Positions 19,481-28,558 are shown, counted from the first letter of the stretch. The stretch: DNA of 64,000 bases from Oscillospiraceae bacterium (GCA_017437095.1 JAFSBW010000072.1:1-64000), one strand, 5' to 3'. Notes: generated from the letters alone by a model not told the origin. Program-made: numbers and translations.

Positions 19481-20547
19481 TGGGCTGCCTCCTGGGCCAG
19501 ATCCAGCAGCTGGTCGATCAGCTGGGTATAGGGAATACCGCTGGCGCCAAACAGCTTGGGGTACATAGAGATGGAGGTAAAGCCCGGGAGGGTATTGATC
19601 TCGTTGAATACGATCCGCTCCCCCTCATAGGTAACAAAGAAATCTACCCGGCTAAGACCCTTGCAGCCGATGGCCTGGTACACCTTAATGGCGGCTTCCC
19701 GCACCTGCTCAGCGGTTTCCTCCGAGATCCGTGCGGGGATATAGGCAACGGAGGTATCGGTAAGGTACTTGGCATCGTAATCGTAAAATTCCGCGCCGGA
19801 GTCGATCTCGCCGCAAACAGAAGCTACGGGGCTGTCGTTACCCATAACGGCAACCTCTACTTCCCGGCCATGGATAAACTCCTCTACCAGGATCTTATCG
19901 TCAAACCGGCCGGCTTCGTAAAGGGCGGCGCAAAGAGCGTTGCGGTCGGCCGCTTTGGAAACGCCAACGGAGGAGCCGGTGCCCGCAGGCTTAACAAACA
20001 TGGGATAGGTGAATTTATTCTCCAGCTTGTTTACCACGCTGTCCATATGGGCAGCCAGCTCGCCGGAGCGCACCAAAAGCCAATCCGCCTGGGGAATGCA
20101 GGCATTGTCCGCAACCAGCTTGGTAAGGGTTTTATCCATAGCTACGGCAGAAGCAGCCACATGGGGGCCAACATAAGGAATGCCGGCCAGCTTCAGCAGG
20201 CCCTGCATAGCGCCGTCCTCACCGTTTTCACCATGCAGCACCGGGAAGCATACATCGATACGAATCTGCTGCATGCCCTCAGGGGTAAACAGCAGCAGGC
20301 CCTGGCCCTTAACCGGGGAGATCATAGCATCGCAGTTGGCTTCGCAGCTGAGCCAGATATCGCCAGGGAGCATAGAATAATCGCTGCCGCCAAAATAGAC
20401 CCATTTACCCTTGCGGGTAATGCCCACGGGATACACGCAGTTATTTTCCTGGTCGATCTGGTTGAGAACGCTTTCTGCGCTGCGCAAAGAAACCGCGTGC
20501 TCCGGGCTAACGCCGCCAAAAAGAATGCATACATTTCGTTTGTTCAT
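19477..20547 (-). CDS. ddl: D-alanine--D-alanine ligase
   Basis: Ddl joins two D-Ala with ATP to give the dipeptide added by MurF to the peptidoglycan precursor. The 356-residue protein has the N-terminal CILFGGVSPEH motif, the ATP-grasp KPAGTGSSVGVSK loop, the metal-binding end NEINTLPGFTSISMYPKL, and LSRVDFF. The start at MNKRNVC follows a weak GAGGCGAG; the open frame continues 30 codons upstream without family similarity. A Tyr in the omega-loop region (VAYIPARIS) fits a D-Ala-D-Ala rather than D-Ala-D-Lac ligase, but this is a soft inference. Confidence 0.95.
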   Translation of the reverse strand: MNKRNVCILFGGVSPEHAVSLRSAESVLNQIDQENNCVYPVGITRKGKWVYFGGSDYSMLPGDIWLSCEANCDAMISPVKGQGLLLFTPEGMQQIRIDVCFPVLHGENGEDGAMQGLLKLAGIPYVGPHVAASAVAMDKTLTKLVADNACIPQADWLLVRSGELAAHMDSVVNKLENKFTYPMFVKPAGTGSSVGVSKAADRNALCAALYEAGRFDDKILVEEFIHGREVEVAVMGNDSPVASVCGEIDSGAEFYDYDAKYLTDTSVAYIPARISEETAEQVREAAIKVYQAIGCKGLSRVDFFVTYEGERIVFNEINTLPGFTSISMYPKLFGASGIPYTQLIDQLLDLAQEAAQ

Positions 20548-20623
20548 AACTCTCGCCTCACTTAGTAGGAAATTGGAAATGCGTAAATGTTTACAATTTA
20601 CCCCTGGAAATTTGCAGGAGTTG

Positions 20624-20632
20624 TGATATAAT
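20624..20632 (+). promoter_or_regulatory. Extended -10 promoter for the 136-residue gene
   Basis: TGATATAAT is a perfect extended -10 element, 33 bases before the ATG at 20666. No good -35 box is present at the right spacing. Confidence 0.5.
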
Positions 20633-20665
20633 AGCATAAAACTAAAACGGGAAAGGAGATAGAAT

Positions 20666-21076
20666 ATGGAGCTTCATCTTAGCAAAAAGGAATTCCGCCG
20701 CCTGCTGGACTTGGTTTACATGGGCAACTGGGTATTAAACTCTACCAGAATGGATCGCTTTGCCGATTATGACGCAGTTGAATCCAAGCTGTTCGAGCTT
20801 TGCCTGCACGAAGACATGCAGGAGCTTGCCGTGAAAGAAAACGGCGTTGCCTACCCCTCCAGAGCATATATGGATGGCGGCATCCACGAAGCCATTAACG
20901 CCTATGAAGACACCGTTTTCTATGAGATCCTGGCCGAAGAGCTATCCCGCAGGGATATGGACTACCCGGAGATCACAGAAGAAAACTACGATGAGATGCT
21001 TGGCCGCATGAATGGCTACATGCAGGAATTTCACCATAGCGGCGTTGACCGCCTGGTGCTGGACGACAGCCAATAA
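20666..21076 (+). CDS. Conserved-looking hypothetical protein
   Basis: I do not recognise a named family. The 136-residue product is acidic, soluble and helical, without signal or membrane segments (LSKKEFRRLLDLVYMGNWVLN, then alternating charged helices ending YMQEFHHSGVDRLVLDD). A strong AAAGGAGA ribosome site, an extended -10 promoter and its own terminator argue that it is a real gene. It is divergent from ddl and converges on murC. The function is unknown. Confidence 0.75.
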   Translation: MELHLSKKEFRRLLDLVYMGNWVLNSTRMDRFADYDAVESKLFELCLHEDMQELAVKENGVAYPSRAYMDGGIHEAINAYEDTVFYEILAEELSRRDMDYPEITEENYDEMLGRMNGYMQEFHHSGVDRLVLDDSQ

Positions 21077-21082
21077 CTTACT

Positions 21083-21113
21083 AAAAATCGGGGTGATTAC
21101 CCCGATTTTTTAT
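21083..21113. terminator. Bidirectional terminator
   Basis: AAAAATCGGGG (21083-21093) pairs with CCCCGATTTTT (21100-21110), with A- and T-runs on both sides. It separates the hypothetical gene from murC. Confidence 0.85.
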
Positions 21114-22468
21114 TTAAGAAGGGCTTCTCCTGCCCGGTAAATGTCGCCTGCGCCAACGGTAAGGATCACATCCCCAGGCTGGGCCAGAGCGCGAAGGGTT
21201 TCGGTAACATCAGGCAAGGTAGCGCAATAGATGGCGCCGGGGATCTGATCGGCCAGATCCTTGGAGGAAATGCCGGTAGTATTGCTTTCCCGGGCGGCAT
21301 AGATCTCCGCCAAAACCACAACATCCGGCTTGCGAAGCTGGGCTACAAATTCTTGGAACAAAGCAGTGGTGCGGGTATAGGTGTGGGGCTGGAAAGCAAC
21401 GATCATGCGGCTATGCTCCATGGTTTTAACCGCATCGATGGTAGCGCACAGCTCATCGGGATGATGGGCATAGTCATCATACACACTAGCGCCGTTATAC
21501 TTGCCCTTATACTCCATACGCCGGCGAGCGCCATGGAAGGTAGCCAGGCCATGCTCGGCAGCTTCCGCGGGAATCCCCAGCATCCAGGCCACACCGACGG
21601 CTGCCAGGGCATTCATAGCATTGTGCTTGCCCAGAACAGACAGCTCCAGGTGGCAATAATGCTGCCCATCGCACACAACATCAAAGCTGCGCCACTGATG
21701 GCAAATGTTTACCGCGCGCACCCGGTTGTAGGCTTCAGTACCAAAGCAAACATAATCCATCCCCTCCAAAGCCTGGCGGGTATGGGGATCATCACCGTTG
21801 GCGAGGATGCCGCCGGAAGAAAGCTTTGCAAAGGCGCGGAAGGATTTCTGCACATCGGCCAGATCCTTAAAATAGTCCAGATGGTCGGCTTCTACATTGA
21901 GGATCACAGCAAGGGTGGGGAAGAAATTCAGAAAGCTATCGCAATATTCGCAGCTTTCCAGCAAAATGGTATCCCCGTTGCCAACTCTGTGGCCGGCGTG
22001 AAGCAAAGGAAGGTCGCCGCCGATCATAACGGTAGGATCCTGCTGCGCTTCCATAAGGATATGGGTAACCATGGAAGTGGTAGTGGTCTTGCCGTGGGTG
22101 CCGGAAATGCAGATGGCATTGCGGTAAGCCTGCATAATAACGCCCCAGGCCTGAGCCCGCTCAAAAATAGGCATGCCGACAGCTCTTGCAGCCGCGATCT
22201 CAGGGTTATCGTTGTGGGCAGCGGCGGTACGGATCACGCATTGGGCCCCCTGAATATTTTCAGGGCGGTGACCGATAGAAACCTGAATACCCTTGGCGAT
22301 CAGCTCATCGGTAGAAACCGAGCTGTTCATATCAGAGCCGGTAACATGAAGGCCCATGCCTTTCAAAACAAGGCCCAGCGGGCGCATGGATACGCCGCCA
22401 ATACCTACAAGATGCACATGGTTACCGGGCTGAAGATAGCTTTTTAATTCTGCGCTAGAGAAATTCAT
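21110..22468 (-). CDS. murC: UDP-N-acetylmuramate--L-alanine ligase
   Basis: MurC adds the first amino acid, L-Ala, to UDP-MurNAc in the cytosol. The 452-residue protein has the Mur-ligase order: N-terminal nucleotide-binding HLVGIGGVSMRPLG, central ATP-binding GTHGKTTTTSMV, LESCEYCDSFL...NVEADHLDYF, and the C-terminal domain with YDDYAHHPDE and QPHTYTRT. Length is normal. It has its own promoter. murB lies 34 kb away and ddl next door, so wall-synthesis genes are partly clustered. Confidence 0.97.
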   Translation of the reverse strand: MNFSSAELKSYLQPGNHVHLVGIGGVSMRPLGLVLKGMGLHVTGSDMNSSVSTDELIAKGIQVSIGHRPENIQGAQCVIRTAAAHNDNPEIAAARAVGMPIFERAQAWGVIMQAYRNAICISGTHGKTTTTSMVTHILMEAQQDPTVMIGGDLPLLHAGHRVGNGDTILLESCEYCDSFLNFFPTLAVILNVEADHLDYFKDLADVQKSFRAFAKLSSGGILANGDDPHTRQALEGMDYVCFGTEAYNRVRAVNICHQWRSFDVVCDGQHYCHLELSVLGKHNAMNALAAVGVAWMLGIPAEAAEHGLATFHGARRRMEYKGKYNGASVYDDYAHHPDELCATIDAVKTMEHSRMIVAFQPHTYTRTTALFQEFVAQLRKPDVVVLAEIYAARESNTTGISSKDLADQIPGAIYCATLPDVTETLRALAQPGDVILTVGAGDIYRAGEALLK

Positions 22469-22517
22469 TGAATATACTCCTATAAACCTATAAAGGCATA
22501 AATTACATAACTTATAT

Positions 22518-22546
22518 ATTATAACCGAAATGCTTACTCTTTACAA
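22518..22546 (-). promoter_or_regulatory. Promoter of murC
   Basis: TTGTAA (22546-22541) and TATAAT (22523-22518) on the minus strand have a 17-base spacer, about 50 bases upstream of the murC ATG. Confidence 0.65.
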
Positions 22547-22848
22547 CCAGCAAAATATCCAAAAATGTGATTTATTCCGACAAAATTCAAGCTTCTGTAT
22601 TGTTAACCCTAGCAATTTCCAGGCTTTCCAAACGCATCCGGTTGATTCTGAGCGGTTACATTTGGATATTATATTGAATACTATTGTGCATAAATATTCA
22701 TTTCATTCCCCATTAAAACCAACACAATTCCATAAAAATCAGATGAACAATCTATCAAATATTCAATTATGCAGCTGGGAATTTTCATTTTTGTAAGTAT
22801 TTTCCATATAGTTGCGAATTTTCTGGTTGCAATTGTATTGTTATACAG
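22547..22848. other. AT-rich intergenic region without a recognised gene
   Basis: The gap between murC and the importer operon is 461 bases and is clearly more AT-rich than its surroundings. Apart from the two divergent promoters I see no structured RNA. A frame of 88 codons at 22530-22796 has no ribosome site and an atypical composition, so I do not call it. Confidence 0.5.
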
Positions 22849-22907
22849 TTGACATTGCATATTATTCATGATATAATCCCAGCATAAATCAGCTCCCCTT
22901 TGGGAGC
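22849..22907 (+). promoter_or_regulatory. Strong promoter and 5' leader hairpin of the amino-acid importer
   Basis: TTGACA (22849-22854) and TATAAT (22872-22877) are both perfect consensus with the ideal 17-base spacer. The leader then holds a small hairpin GCTCCC-CTTT-GGGAGC (22892-22907) before AAAGGAG and the ATG. The hairpin is too short for a riboswitch; it may stabilise the message. Confidence 0.85.
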
Positions 22908-22929
22908 GCAATATAAAAGGAGTATAATT

Positions 22930-23799
22930 ATGAAAAAGTTTTTTGCACTGCTTCTGGCTTTGGTTATGATCCTTGGCCTTATGGCCGGCTGCTCTAAGGA
23001 AGAAGAAAAGGGCCCCGGCGAAAACAAGTACAACCTGAAAACCGTTAAGGAAGGCTACCTGACCGTTATCACCTCCCCTGACTATGCCCCCTATGAGTTC
23101 TACGCCATCGACGAGAAGGGTAACCCCCATCTGGCCGGCTTTGATATGGCTCTGGCTCAGTACATCGCTGACTACCTGGGCCTGACCCTGGAAGTTATCC
23201 CCATGGACTTCAACGGCATCATCGGCGAGATGGGTACCGGCAAGGCTGACCTGGCTCTGGCTGGCCTCTCCCCCGATCCCGACCGTCAGGAAAAGATGGA
23301 CTTCTCCGACATCTACTACGATGGCAAGCAGGCTTTCATCACCTCCAAGGCTAACGCCGCCAGCTTTAGCGACCTGGCTTCCACCAACAAGGCAGAGTTC
23401 TCCATCGGCGCTCAGTCCGGCACCATCCAGATGGAGCTGGCCGAAGAGTTCAGCCCCAACGCAGACATCATCTCCCTGGTAAAGGCTACTGACATCATCG
23501 CTGAGGTTATGTCCGGCAAGCTGCACGGCGCCTATGTAGAATGGGATGTTGCCGTTGCTTACCAGGCTAACTACCCCGATCTGGTGATCGTTTGCGAAGT
23601 TCCCTACGAAGCCGAAGGCAATGTAATCGGCGTAGCCAAGGGCAATGCGGACCTTCTGAAGTATGTAAACGAAGCCCTGCACAAGTGCGTAGACGACGGC
23701 GACTTTGCTGAGTTCCTGGCTGAGGCTCTGGATCTGGCTGCCGGCGAAAACTACCAGGGCATCCTGGATGAGGACGGCAAGGTTCCTACCGGCGAATAA
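22930..23799 (+). CDS. Polar amino-acid ABC transporter, substrate-binding lipoprotein
   Basis: This 289-residue protein captures an amino acid outside the cell for the adjacent importer. It has a lipoprotein signal (MKKFFALLLALVMILGLMAGC, with Cys as the lipid anchor) and a family-3 solute-binding fold: TSPDYAPYEFYAIDEKG, LAGFDMALAQYIADYLG, GKADLALAGLSPDPDRQEKMDFSD, SIGAQSGTIQ and GAYVEWDVA. Codon use is strongly biased to C-ending codons, fitting the consensus promoter and high expression. The start has AAAGGAG; an in-frame ATG at 22900 lies inside the leader hairpin. The ligand cannot be set by eye; GlnH/ArtJ/TcyA-type ligands are all possible. Confidence 0.93.
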   Translation: MKKFFALLLALVMILGLMAGCSKEEEKGPGENKYNLKTVKEGYLTVITSPDYAPYEFYAIDEKGNPHLAGFDMALAQYIADYLGLTLEVIPMDFNGIIGEMGTGKADLALAGLSPDPDRQEKMDFSDIYYDGKQAFITSKANAASFSDLASTNKAEFSIGAQSGTIQMELAEEFSPNADIISLVKATDIIAEVMSGKLHGAYVEWDVAVAYQANYPDLVIVCEVPYEAEGNVIGVAKGNADLLKYVNEALHKCVDDGDFAEFLAEALDLAAGENYQGILDEDGKVPTGE

Positions 23800-23806
23800 T
23801 GAAACT

Positions 23807-23845
23807 GCAGAATTCCTCCCGGTTTTTCCGGGGGGAATTCCCTGC
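23807..23845 (+). promoter_or_regulatory. Hairpin between binding protein and permease genes
   Basis: A stem of about 16 bp (GCAG then AATTCCTCCCGG against CCGGGGGGAATT and CTGC) has a loop of T residues and no T-run after it. In transporter operons such structures usually protect the abundant upstream message or reduce read-through to the permease. Confidence 0.7.
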
Positions 23846-23871
23846 GTTTATAACAAAGAGGTTTTCAGTTT

Positions 23872-24660
23872 ATGAGTAATTTTATTTCCGGGGAAGGTTT
23901 TGAAAAAACTTTCCGATTCGGTAGAATGATCCTGGAGGGCACCGGCGTTACGGTGCTGCTGGCTTTGTTTACCGTTATTATCGGCTTTATTTTGGGCATT
24001 TTGCTGGCGATCATGCGCATGAGCGATGTGCGCCCCTTGCGTTTTCTGGGCCAGGATCGCCAGGGCCGTCCCCGCAACAACCGGCTGCTGGTTGCCATCA
24101 GCCGATTCAATCCCCTTTCCGTAATTGCAACGACTTATGTAGAAGTGATCCGCTCTACCCCCGTGCTGGTGCAGATCATGATCATCTACCACGGCATTTT
24201 CAGCTACCTGATCGACCTGCCCTCTATTACCATCCTGGGCTTTATCCGGCTGAACAGATTTGTTCCCGGCGTGGTAGCTTTGGGCATCAACTCCGGCGCT
24301 TACCTTTGCGAGATCATCCGCTCCGGCATTCAGTCCATTGACGGCGGCCAGACCGAAGCAGCCCGCAGCCTTGGCCTGAACAAGACCCAAACCATGTACA
24401 GCATTATCCTGCCCCAGGCCATCAAAAACATTCTGCCTGCCATTGCCAACGAATTCGTTGTTATTATCAAAGAATCCTCTATTACCTATACCATCGGTGT
24501 TCAGGAGCTTATGAGCGTAGTAAACGATGTGCGCGGCAGCTTCTTTATCATTATGGAGCCGCTGCTGGTAGCTACTGTAATTTACTTCTGCCTCTGCTTC
24601 CCCACATCCAAGCTGATCGCATACTTTGAAAGGAGGATGAGCCGCGGTGACAAGCGATAA
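23872..24660 (+). CDS. Polar amino-acid ABC transporter, permease
   Basis: The 262-residue membrane protein belongs to the HisM/GlnP family. It has a first helix at about 22-45 ([25 protein letters not shown] region), the sequence [16 protein letters not shown], the ABC-contact EAA loop ([32 protein letters not shown]) and a last helix near 225-245. A charged insert, [18 protein letters not shown] (about 53-70), is longer than in the E. coli proteins and probably cytoplasmic. It sits between the binding protein and the ATPase, and its end overlaps the ATPase start by 14 bases. Confidence 0.94.
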   Translation: MSNFISGEGFEKTFRFGRMILEGTGVTVLLALFTVIIGFILGILLAIMRMSDVRPLRFLGQDRQGRPRNNRLLVAISRFNPLSVIATTYVEVIRSTPVLVQIMIIYHGIFSYLIDLPSITILGFIRLNRFVPGVVALGINSGAYLCEIIRSGIQSIDGGQTEAARSLGLNKTQTMYSIILPQAIKNILPAIANEFVVIIKESSITYTIGVQELMSVVNDVRGSFFIIMEPLLVATVIYFCLCFPTSKLIAYFERRMSRGDKR

Positions 24661-25420
24661 ACTCATTCAGGTAAAAAACCTGAAAAAGCATTATAACAAG
24701 GGCACCATCAAAGCTCTGGACGATGTTTCTATCGACATCCACTCCGGCGAGGTCATCGTTGTGATCGGCCCTTCCGGCTCCGGTAAATCCACCTTTCTGC
24801 GCAGCCTGAACCTGATGGAGCAGCCTACTGACGGCCAGATCATTTTTGACGGCGTAGACATTACCAAGAAGAAAGCCCCCGGCCCTGACGGCAAGCTGAA
24901 AAAGGTGAACATCGACCTGCACCGCCAGAAGATGGGCATGGTATTCCAGCATTTTAACCTCTTTCCCCATAAGACCATTTTGCAGAATATGATCCTGGCG
25001 CCTATGAAGGTTAAAGGCATTTCCAAAGATGCGGCTACCAACAAGGCCATGGAGCTTCTGCGCAGAGTTGGCCTGGAGGACAGGCACAGCGCCTACCCCA
25101 TTCAGCTCTCCGGCGGCCAGAAGCAGCGTGTAGCCATTGTGCGCGCCCTGGCTATGGAGCCTGAGGTCATGCTCTTTGACGAGCCTACCTCCGCTCTTGA
25201 CCCGGAAATGGTTGGCGAAGTGCTGGCAGTTATGAAAGAGCTTGCCAAGGAAGGCATGACCATGGTTGTAGTTACCCACGAAATGGGCTTTGCCAGAGAG
25301 GTTGGCAGCCGGGTAGTGTTTATGGACGAAGGCAAGATCCTGGAGCAAGGCACTCCCGAAGAGATCTTTACTAGCCCCAAGCACCCCAGACTGAAGGATT
25401 TCCTGTCTAAAGTATTGTAA
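24647..25420 (+). CDS. Polar amino-acid ABC transporter, ATPase
   Basis: This is the 257-residue ATPase of the importer, GlnQ/HisP type: Walker [11 protein letters not shown]-loop FQHFNLFPH, signature [15 protein letters not shown], Walker [15 protein letters not shown] and H-loop VTHEMGF. An insert of about 20 residues ([16 protein letters not shown]) lies before the Q-loop, as in several clostridial relatives. The start is GTG with AGGAGG ten bases upstream, inside the permease gene, so translation is coupled. A terminator follows directly. Confidence 0.95.
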   Translation: MTSDKLIQVKNLKKHYNKGTIKALDDVSIDIHSGEVIVVIGPSGSGKSTFLRSLNLMEQPTDGQIIFDGVDITKKKAPGPDGKLKKVNIDLHRQKMGMVFQHFNLFPHKTILQNMILAPMKVKGISKDAATNKAMELLRRVGLEDRHSAYPIQLSGGQKQRVAIVRALAMEPEVMLFDEPTSALDPEMVGEVLAVMKELAKEGMTMVVVTHEMGFAREVGSRVVFMDEGKILEQGTPEEIFTSPKHPRLKDFLSKVL

Positions 25421-25424
25421 TCGC

Positions 25425-25460
25425 AAAACCTCCGGCTAGCGGCCGGAGGTTTTAATTTTT
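25425..25460. terminator. Bidirectional terminator
   Basis: AAAACCTCCGGC (25425-25436) pairs with GCCGGAGGTTTT (25442-25453), followed by AATTTTT. It overlaps the stop codon of the converging minus-strand gene. Confidence 0.85.
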
Positions 25461-26119
25461 ACGATCCTGCTATTTTCGCTATCATAATAAAATGGCTCTG
25501 CATAATAGATTTCCCCGGGGGATAGATGGGCAATGTTTATTTCGTAGGCGATTCCTCCCATAAAAAGCTGGGCTGACCAGTCGTAATTCTTGAAATAAAG
25601 GGTAAGATCTCGCAGCGGGATCGGCCCAGGGTTTGTAACCAGAAGGGCTCTTGGGGGAATCTGGCGCAGGGTCACCAGGCCGGGAATACCCTTGGAAGCC
25701 TCCTGGGAAACACCTTGGGCTTGGGTGATATTGCCGGGAAGCAGCTTTTGGCGGCTTGCTTCCAGCACCAGCACCCGTTCTCCGGGTGGGAGATATTCCA
25801 GCCGGAACTCGTAGCGACGGCTTCCCTGCCAAAGCTCCAGGGTAGCATTTTGGATCAACGCGCTGCCGGAGTTTTCCAAAATACACGCGGCAATGCCCGC
25901 TACATTTTCCCGGCCGCCGTCTTCCAGGTATAGGCCGCTGTAGCTGCGAAGCTCCTGGGCGATTAGAGGCGTGCCTGGAACAGAAAAGGGAAAAGATAAT
26001 TCCATATTCTCTTGGCCGGAAACCCTGACAGCAGGAAACAGCCTGAACGCAAACGCCGCCGATCCCAGCCCAAAGCTCAATGCCGCCAGCAGCAAAAGCA
26101 AACCCCGTTTAAATACCAT
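25436..26119 (-). CDS. Secreted hypothetical protein
   Basis: I do not recognise the family. The product has 227 residues with an N-terminal signal anchor (MVFKRGLLLLLAALSFGLG, then AAFAF) and an otherwise extracellular beta-rich sequence. It contains two similar halves around ILENSGSALIQNATLELWQGSRRYEF and LVTNPGPIPLRDLTLYFKNYDWSAQLF, which look like a repeated immunoglobulin-like or CARDB-like fold; this is an inference from pattern. I chose ATG 26119 because GAAAGGG is eight bases upstream; a GTG at 26128 would touch the ribosome site. It stands alone between a terminator and nth. Confidence 0.7.
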   Translation of the reverse strand: MVFKRGLLLLLAALSFGLGSAAFAFRLFPAVRVSGQENMELSFPFSVPGTPLIAQELRSYSGLYLEDGGRENVAGIAACILENSGSALIQNATLELWQGSRRYEFRLEYLPPGERVLVLEASRQKLLPGNITQAQGVSQEASKGIPGLVTLRQIPPRALLVTNPGPIPLRDLTLYFKNYDWSAQLFMGGIAYEINIAHLSPGEIYYAEPFYYDSENSRIVKIKTSGR

Positions 26120-26342
26120 AGCCTGCACCCTTTCTCATTGGTATAGCCGAATTATAGGCTTTGCCAAAGCTGCAAAACAAGGGAAACGGAGCGGGCATCC
26201 TGCTTATTTATCCCCCATAAATAGGAAAAAGAATTGCCATTCAAAGCCAATGCTACCCTACCGGCCAAGATGCCGCACAAAATTCTGTCGCTCATTATCC
26301 CTAGCGGCGTAATTTTTGATACTAGGCAAATTTCGCAAAGCA

Positions 26343-26351
26343 TGATATAAT
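26343..26351 (+). promoter_or_regulatory. Extended -10 promoter of nth
   Basis: TGATATAAT lies 20 bases before the nth ATG, the same extended -10 form seen at 20624. The -35 region is poor. Confidence 0.45.
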
Positions 26352-26371
26352 CAGCAAAAAGGAGGGCGATT

Positions 26372-26992
26372 ATGGAACATAAGGTACAGAGAATCATCAG
26401 CATTTTAAAGGAGAAATACCCAAACCCGGAGTGCGCTTTGCATTATAAAGAGGATTGGCAGCTGCTTATTGCTGTTCGGCTTTCGGCTCAATGCACCGAT
26501 GCCCGGGTAAACCAGGTCACCCCTGCCCTTTTCGCCGCCTACCCTACCCTGGAGGCTATGGCCCAGGCGGATATTGGGGATGTAGAAGAATATGTACATA
26601 GCTGCGGGTTTTATAAGCATAAGGCCAGGGATATTGTGCTGGCCAGCCAGATGCTGCTGCAGCTGCATGGCGGAAAAGTCCCCGGCAGCATGGAAGCCCT
26701 ATTGGCCCTGCCCGGTGTAGGCAGAAAAACCGCCAATCTGCTTTTGGGCGATCTATACAAGGTACCAGGCAGCGTAGTTTGCGATACCCACTGCATACGC
26801 ATCTGCGGCCGGCTGGGGCTTTCCCAGGGAAAAGAGCCGGAAAAGGTAGAGCAGCAGCTGCGCAAGATCCTGCCGCCGGAGGAAAGCTCCGATTTTTGCC
26901 ATAGGATCGTACTGTTTGGCCGGGAGATCTGCACAGCCAGAAGCCCCAAATGCGGCGAATGCCCGCTATCGCCCTGGTGTAACCAGGTATAA
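26372..26992 (+). CDS. nth: Endonuclease III
   Basis: This DNA glycosylase/AP lyase starts base-excision repair of oxidised pyrimidines. The 206-residue protein has the helix-hairpin-helix LPGVGRKTANLLL with the catalytic Lys, the catalytic Asp in VCDTHCIRI, and a C-terminal 4Fe-4S loop CTARSPKCGECPLSPWC matching C-x6-C-x2-C-x5-C. LSAQCTDARVN is also typical. The length is normal. Confidence 0.97.
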   Translation: MEHKVQRIISILKEKYPNPECALHYKEDWQLLIAVRLSAQCTDARVNQVTPALFAAYPTLEAMAQADIGDVEEYVHSCGFYKHKARDIVLASQMLLQLHGGKVPGSMEALLALPGVGRKTANLLLGDLYKVPGSVVCDTHCIRICGRLGLSQGKEPEKVEQQLRKILPPEESSDFCHRIVLFGREICTARSPKCGECPLSPWCNQV

Positions 26993-26997
26993 TATTT

Positions 26998-27028
26998 CCC
27001 CCTTGTCCGAATACACTGGACAAGGGGG
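26998..27028 (+). promoter_or_regulatory. Inverted repeat covering the flippase ribosome site
   Basis: CCCCCTTGTCC (26998-27008) pairs perfectly over 11 bp with GGACAAGGGGG (27018-27028). The right arm contains the only plausible Shine-Dalgarno sequence for the next gene, so folding should hide it. No T-run follows. Confidence 0.65.
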
Positions 27029-27035
27029 TATGTTT

Positions 27036-28541
27036 ATGGCCAAAAAGCTTCCGATCGTTTACAGCGCGCTGCTTCTAACAGGGGTAAATTTATTGCTCAG
27101 GTTTGTGTCCACCTCCTTCCAGGTGCATATTACCGCTAGGATCGGCCCGGAGGGAGTTGGGCTGCTGCAGCTGGTAATGAGCGTAGGAAGCTTGGCGTTA
27201 ACTGCCGCCATGGCAGGCATCCGTACCGCAACTATGTACCTAACCGCGGAGGAGCTGGGAAAAAAGCGGCCGCAAAATATTAAATGGGTGCTGCGGGGGT
27301 GCTTTTGCTATAGCTGCGTAGCAAGCCTTACGGTTGCTGCCGGGCTGTACATAATTGCTCCAACGGTGGCTAAAAGCTGGATCGGTAACGCAGCGGTTAC
27401 CGGGGCTATCCGCTTATTTTGCCTGAACCTGCCGGTTGTGTGCCTTTGCGGCTGCCTGACCGGCTACTTTACCGCTGCCAACCGCATACAAACTCTGGCA
27501 GCTGTAGAGATCGCGGAGCAGCTTTGCTACATGGTGTTTACTCTGGCCTCCCTCAACCTCTGGGGGAAGACCCCGGAAAAAGCCTGCTGCTGCGTAGTAA
27601 TGGGCAGCGGCGTAAGCGCTTTGTTTACTGCCCTTTGCCTGACGGTGCTGCGAAGCGCAGAGAAGCAAGCCCCCGGAGAACGGATCGCCATTCGCAAAAG
27701 GCTGCTGGGCTGCGCTGTGCCGCTAGCGGCGGCAGACAATGTAAAAACCGGGATCAATACCCTGGAAAATCTGCTTGTGCCGCAGCGCCTTGCCCAGTAC
27801 CCCGGGGAGCTATCCCCTCTTGGCGCTTTTGGCCGAGTATGCGGCATGGTTTTCCCGATCCTGATGTTTCCGGCGGCTATACTATTTGCCCTGGCGGAGC
27901 TTTTGATCCCGGAAATGGCCCGGTGCGCCGCCGGGGGTGAGCAAAAACGCATTGCCTATCTGGCCCGGAAAAGCCTGGGCATCGCAATGGTATATGGGTT
28001 TGTATGCGCAGGGCTGCTTTACCTGTTGGCAAAACCGCTGTGCCTTCACATTTATAAAGACCCGGAGGCCGGAATGTACCTAAAATGGTATGCGCTGCTG
28101 GCCCCTATGCTCTACTGCGATGCCATAACCGATGCCATTTGTAAGGGTCTGGGGAAACAAAGGGTAAATGTGATTTTCAACATTGTTACCTCTGCCATGG
28201 ATGTGGCGCTGCTGTATCTGCTGCTGCCCAAAATGGGCATGACGGGCTACTATATCAGCTTTTTGGTGACCCATGGGGTAAACCTGATGCTCAGCCTAAA
28301 CCTGCTGCACAAAACTGCCGGGATCTCCATTCCCTTTTACGCCCCGGTTTATACCGGGTTTGGGATCTTCCTTGCCGCAAAACTCGGCGGTCTGCTTAGG
28401 GGCTGGCCAGCCCAAACGGCAGCATTTCTATGCCTGGCGATGCTTGCGCTGGCAGCCCTGGGGATCATAAAGCCAAGGCAAATAAGGTGGCTCATTGGTC
28501 TGCTGAAACGGCCAACCGCCAAAAACGCCCCTGCCGGATAA
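27036..28541 (+). CDS. SpoVB/MurJ-like polysaccharide or lipid flippase
   Basis: The product has 501 residues and about 14 membrane helices, and belongs to the MOP exporter superfamily. Typical parts are the N-terminal SALLLTGVNLLLRFVSTSFQVHITARIGPEGVGLLQL region, the gap-filling TGYFTAANRIQTLAAVEIAEQ and the C-terminal MGMTGYYISFLVTHGVN. SpoVB proteins are needed for spore cortex formation; relatives in non-sporulating Clostridia act as general lipid-linked precursor flippases. Whether this strain sporulates is not shown by the window. The start (27036, or 27030) lies just after the inverted repeat. Confidence 0.85.
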   Translation: MAKKLPIVYSALLLTGVNLLLRFVSTSFQVHITARIGPEGVGLLQLVMSVGSLALTAAMAGIRTATMYLTAEELGKKRPQNIKWVLRGCFCYSCVASLTVAAGLYIIAPTVAKSWIGNAAVTGAIRLFCLNLPVVCLCGCLTGYFTAANRIQTLAAVEIAEQLCYMVFTLASLNLWGKTPEKACCCVVMGSGVSALFTALCLTVLRSAEKQAPGERIAIRKRLLGCAVPLAAADNVKTGINTLENLLVPQRLAQYPGELSPLGAFGRVCGMVFPILMFPAAILFALAELLIPEMARCAAGGEQKRIAYLARKSLGIAMVYGFVCAGLLYLLAKPLCLHIYKDPEAGMYLKWYALLAPMLYCDAITDAICKGLGKQRVNVIFNIVTSAMDVALLYLLLPKMGMTGYYISFLVTHGVNLMLSLNLLHKTAGISIPFYAPVYTGFGIFLAAKLGGLLRGWPAQTAAFLCLAMLALAALGIIKPRQIRWLIGLLKRPTAKNAPAG

Positions 28542-28558
28542 ACGGCAGGGGCGTTTTG
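28524..28558 (+). terminator. Intrinsic terminator overlapping the flippase stop
   Basis: A 13-bp perfect stem (AACGCCCCTGCCG, arms 28524-28536 and 28543-28555) is followed by TT. The stop codon lies in the loop. Confidence 0.8.

Noticed and set aside
22530..22796. 88-codon frame between murC and the importer
   Set aside because: It has no ribosome site, lies in AT-rich non-coding DNA and overlaps the murC promoter.
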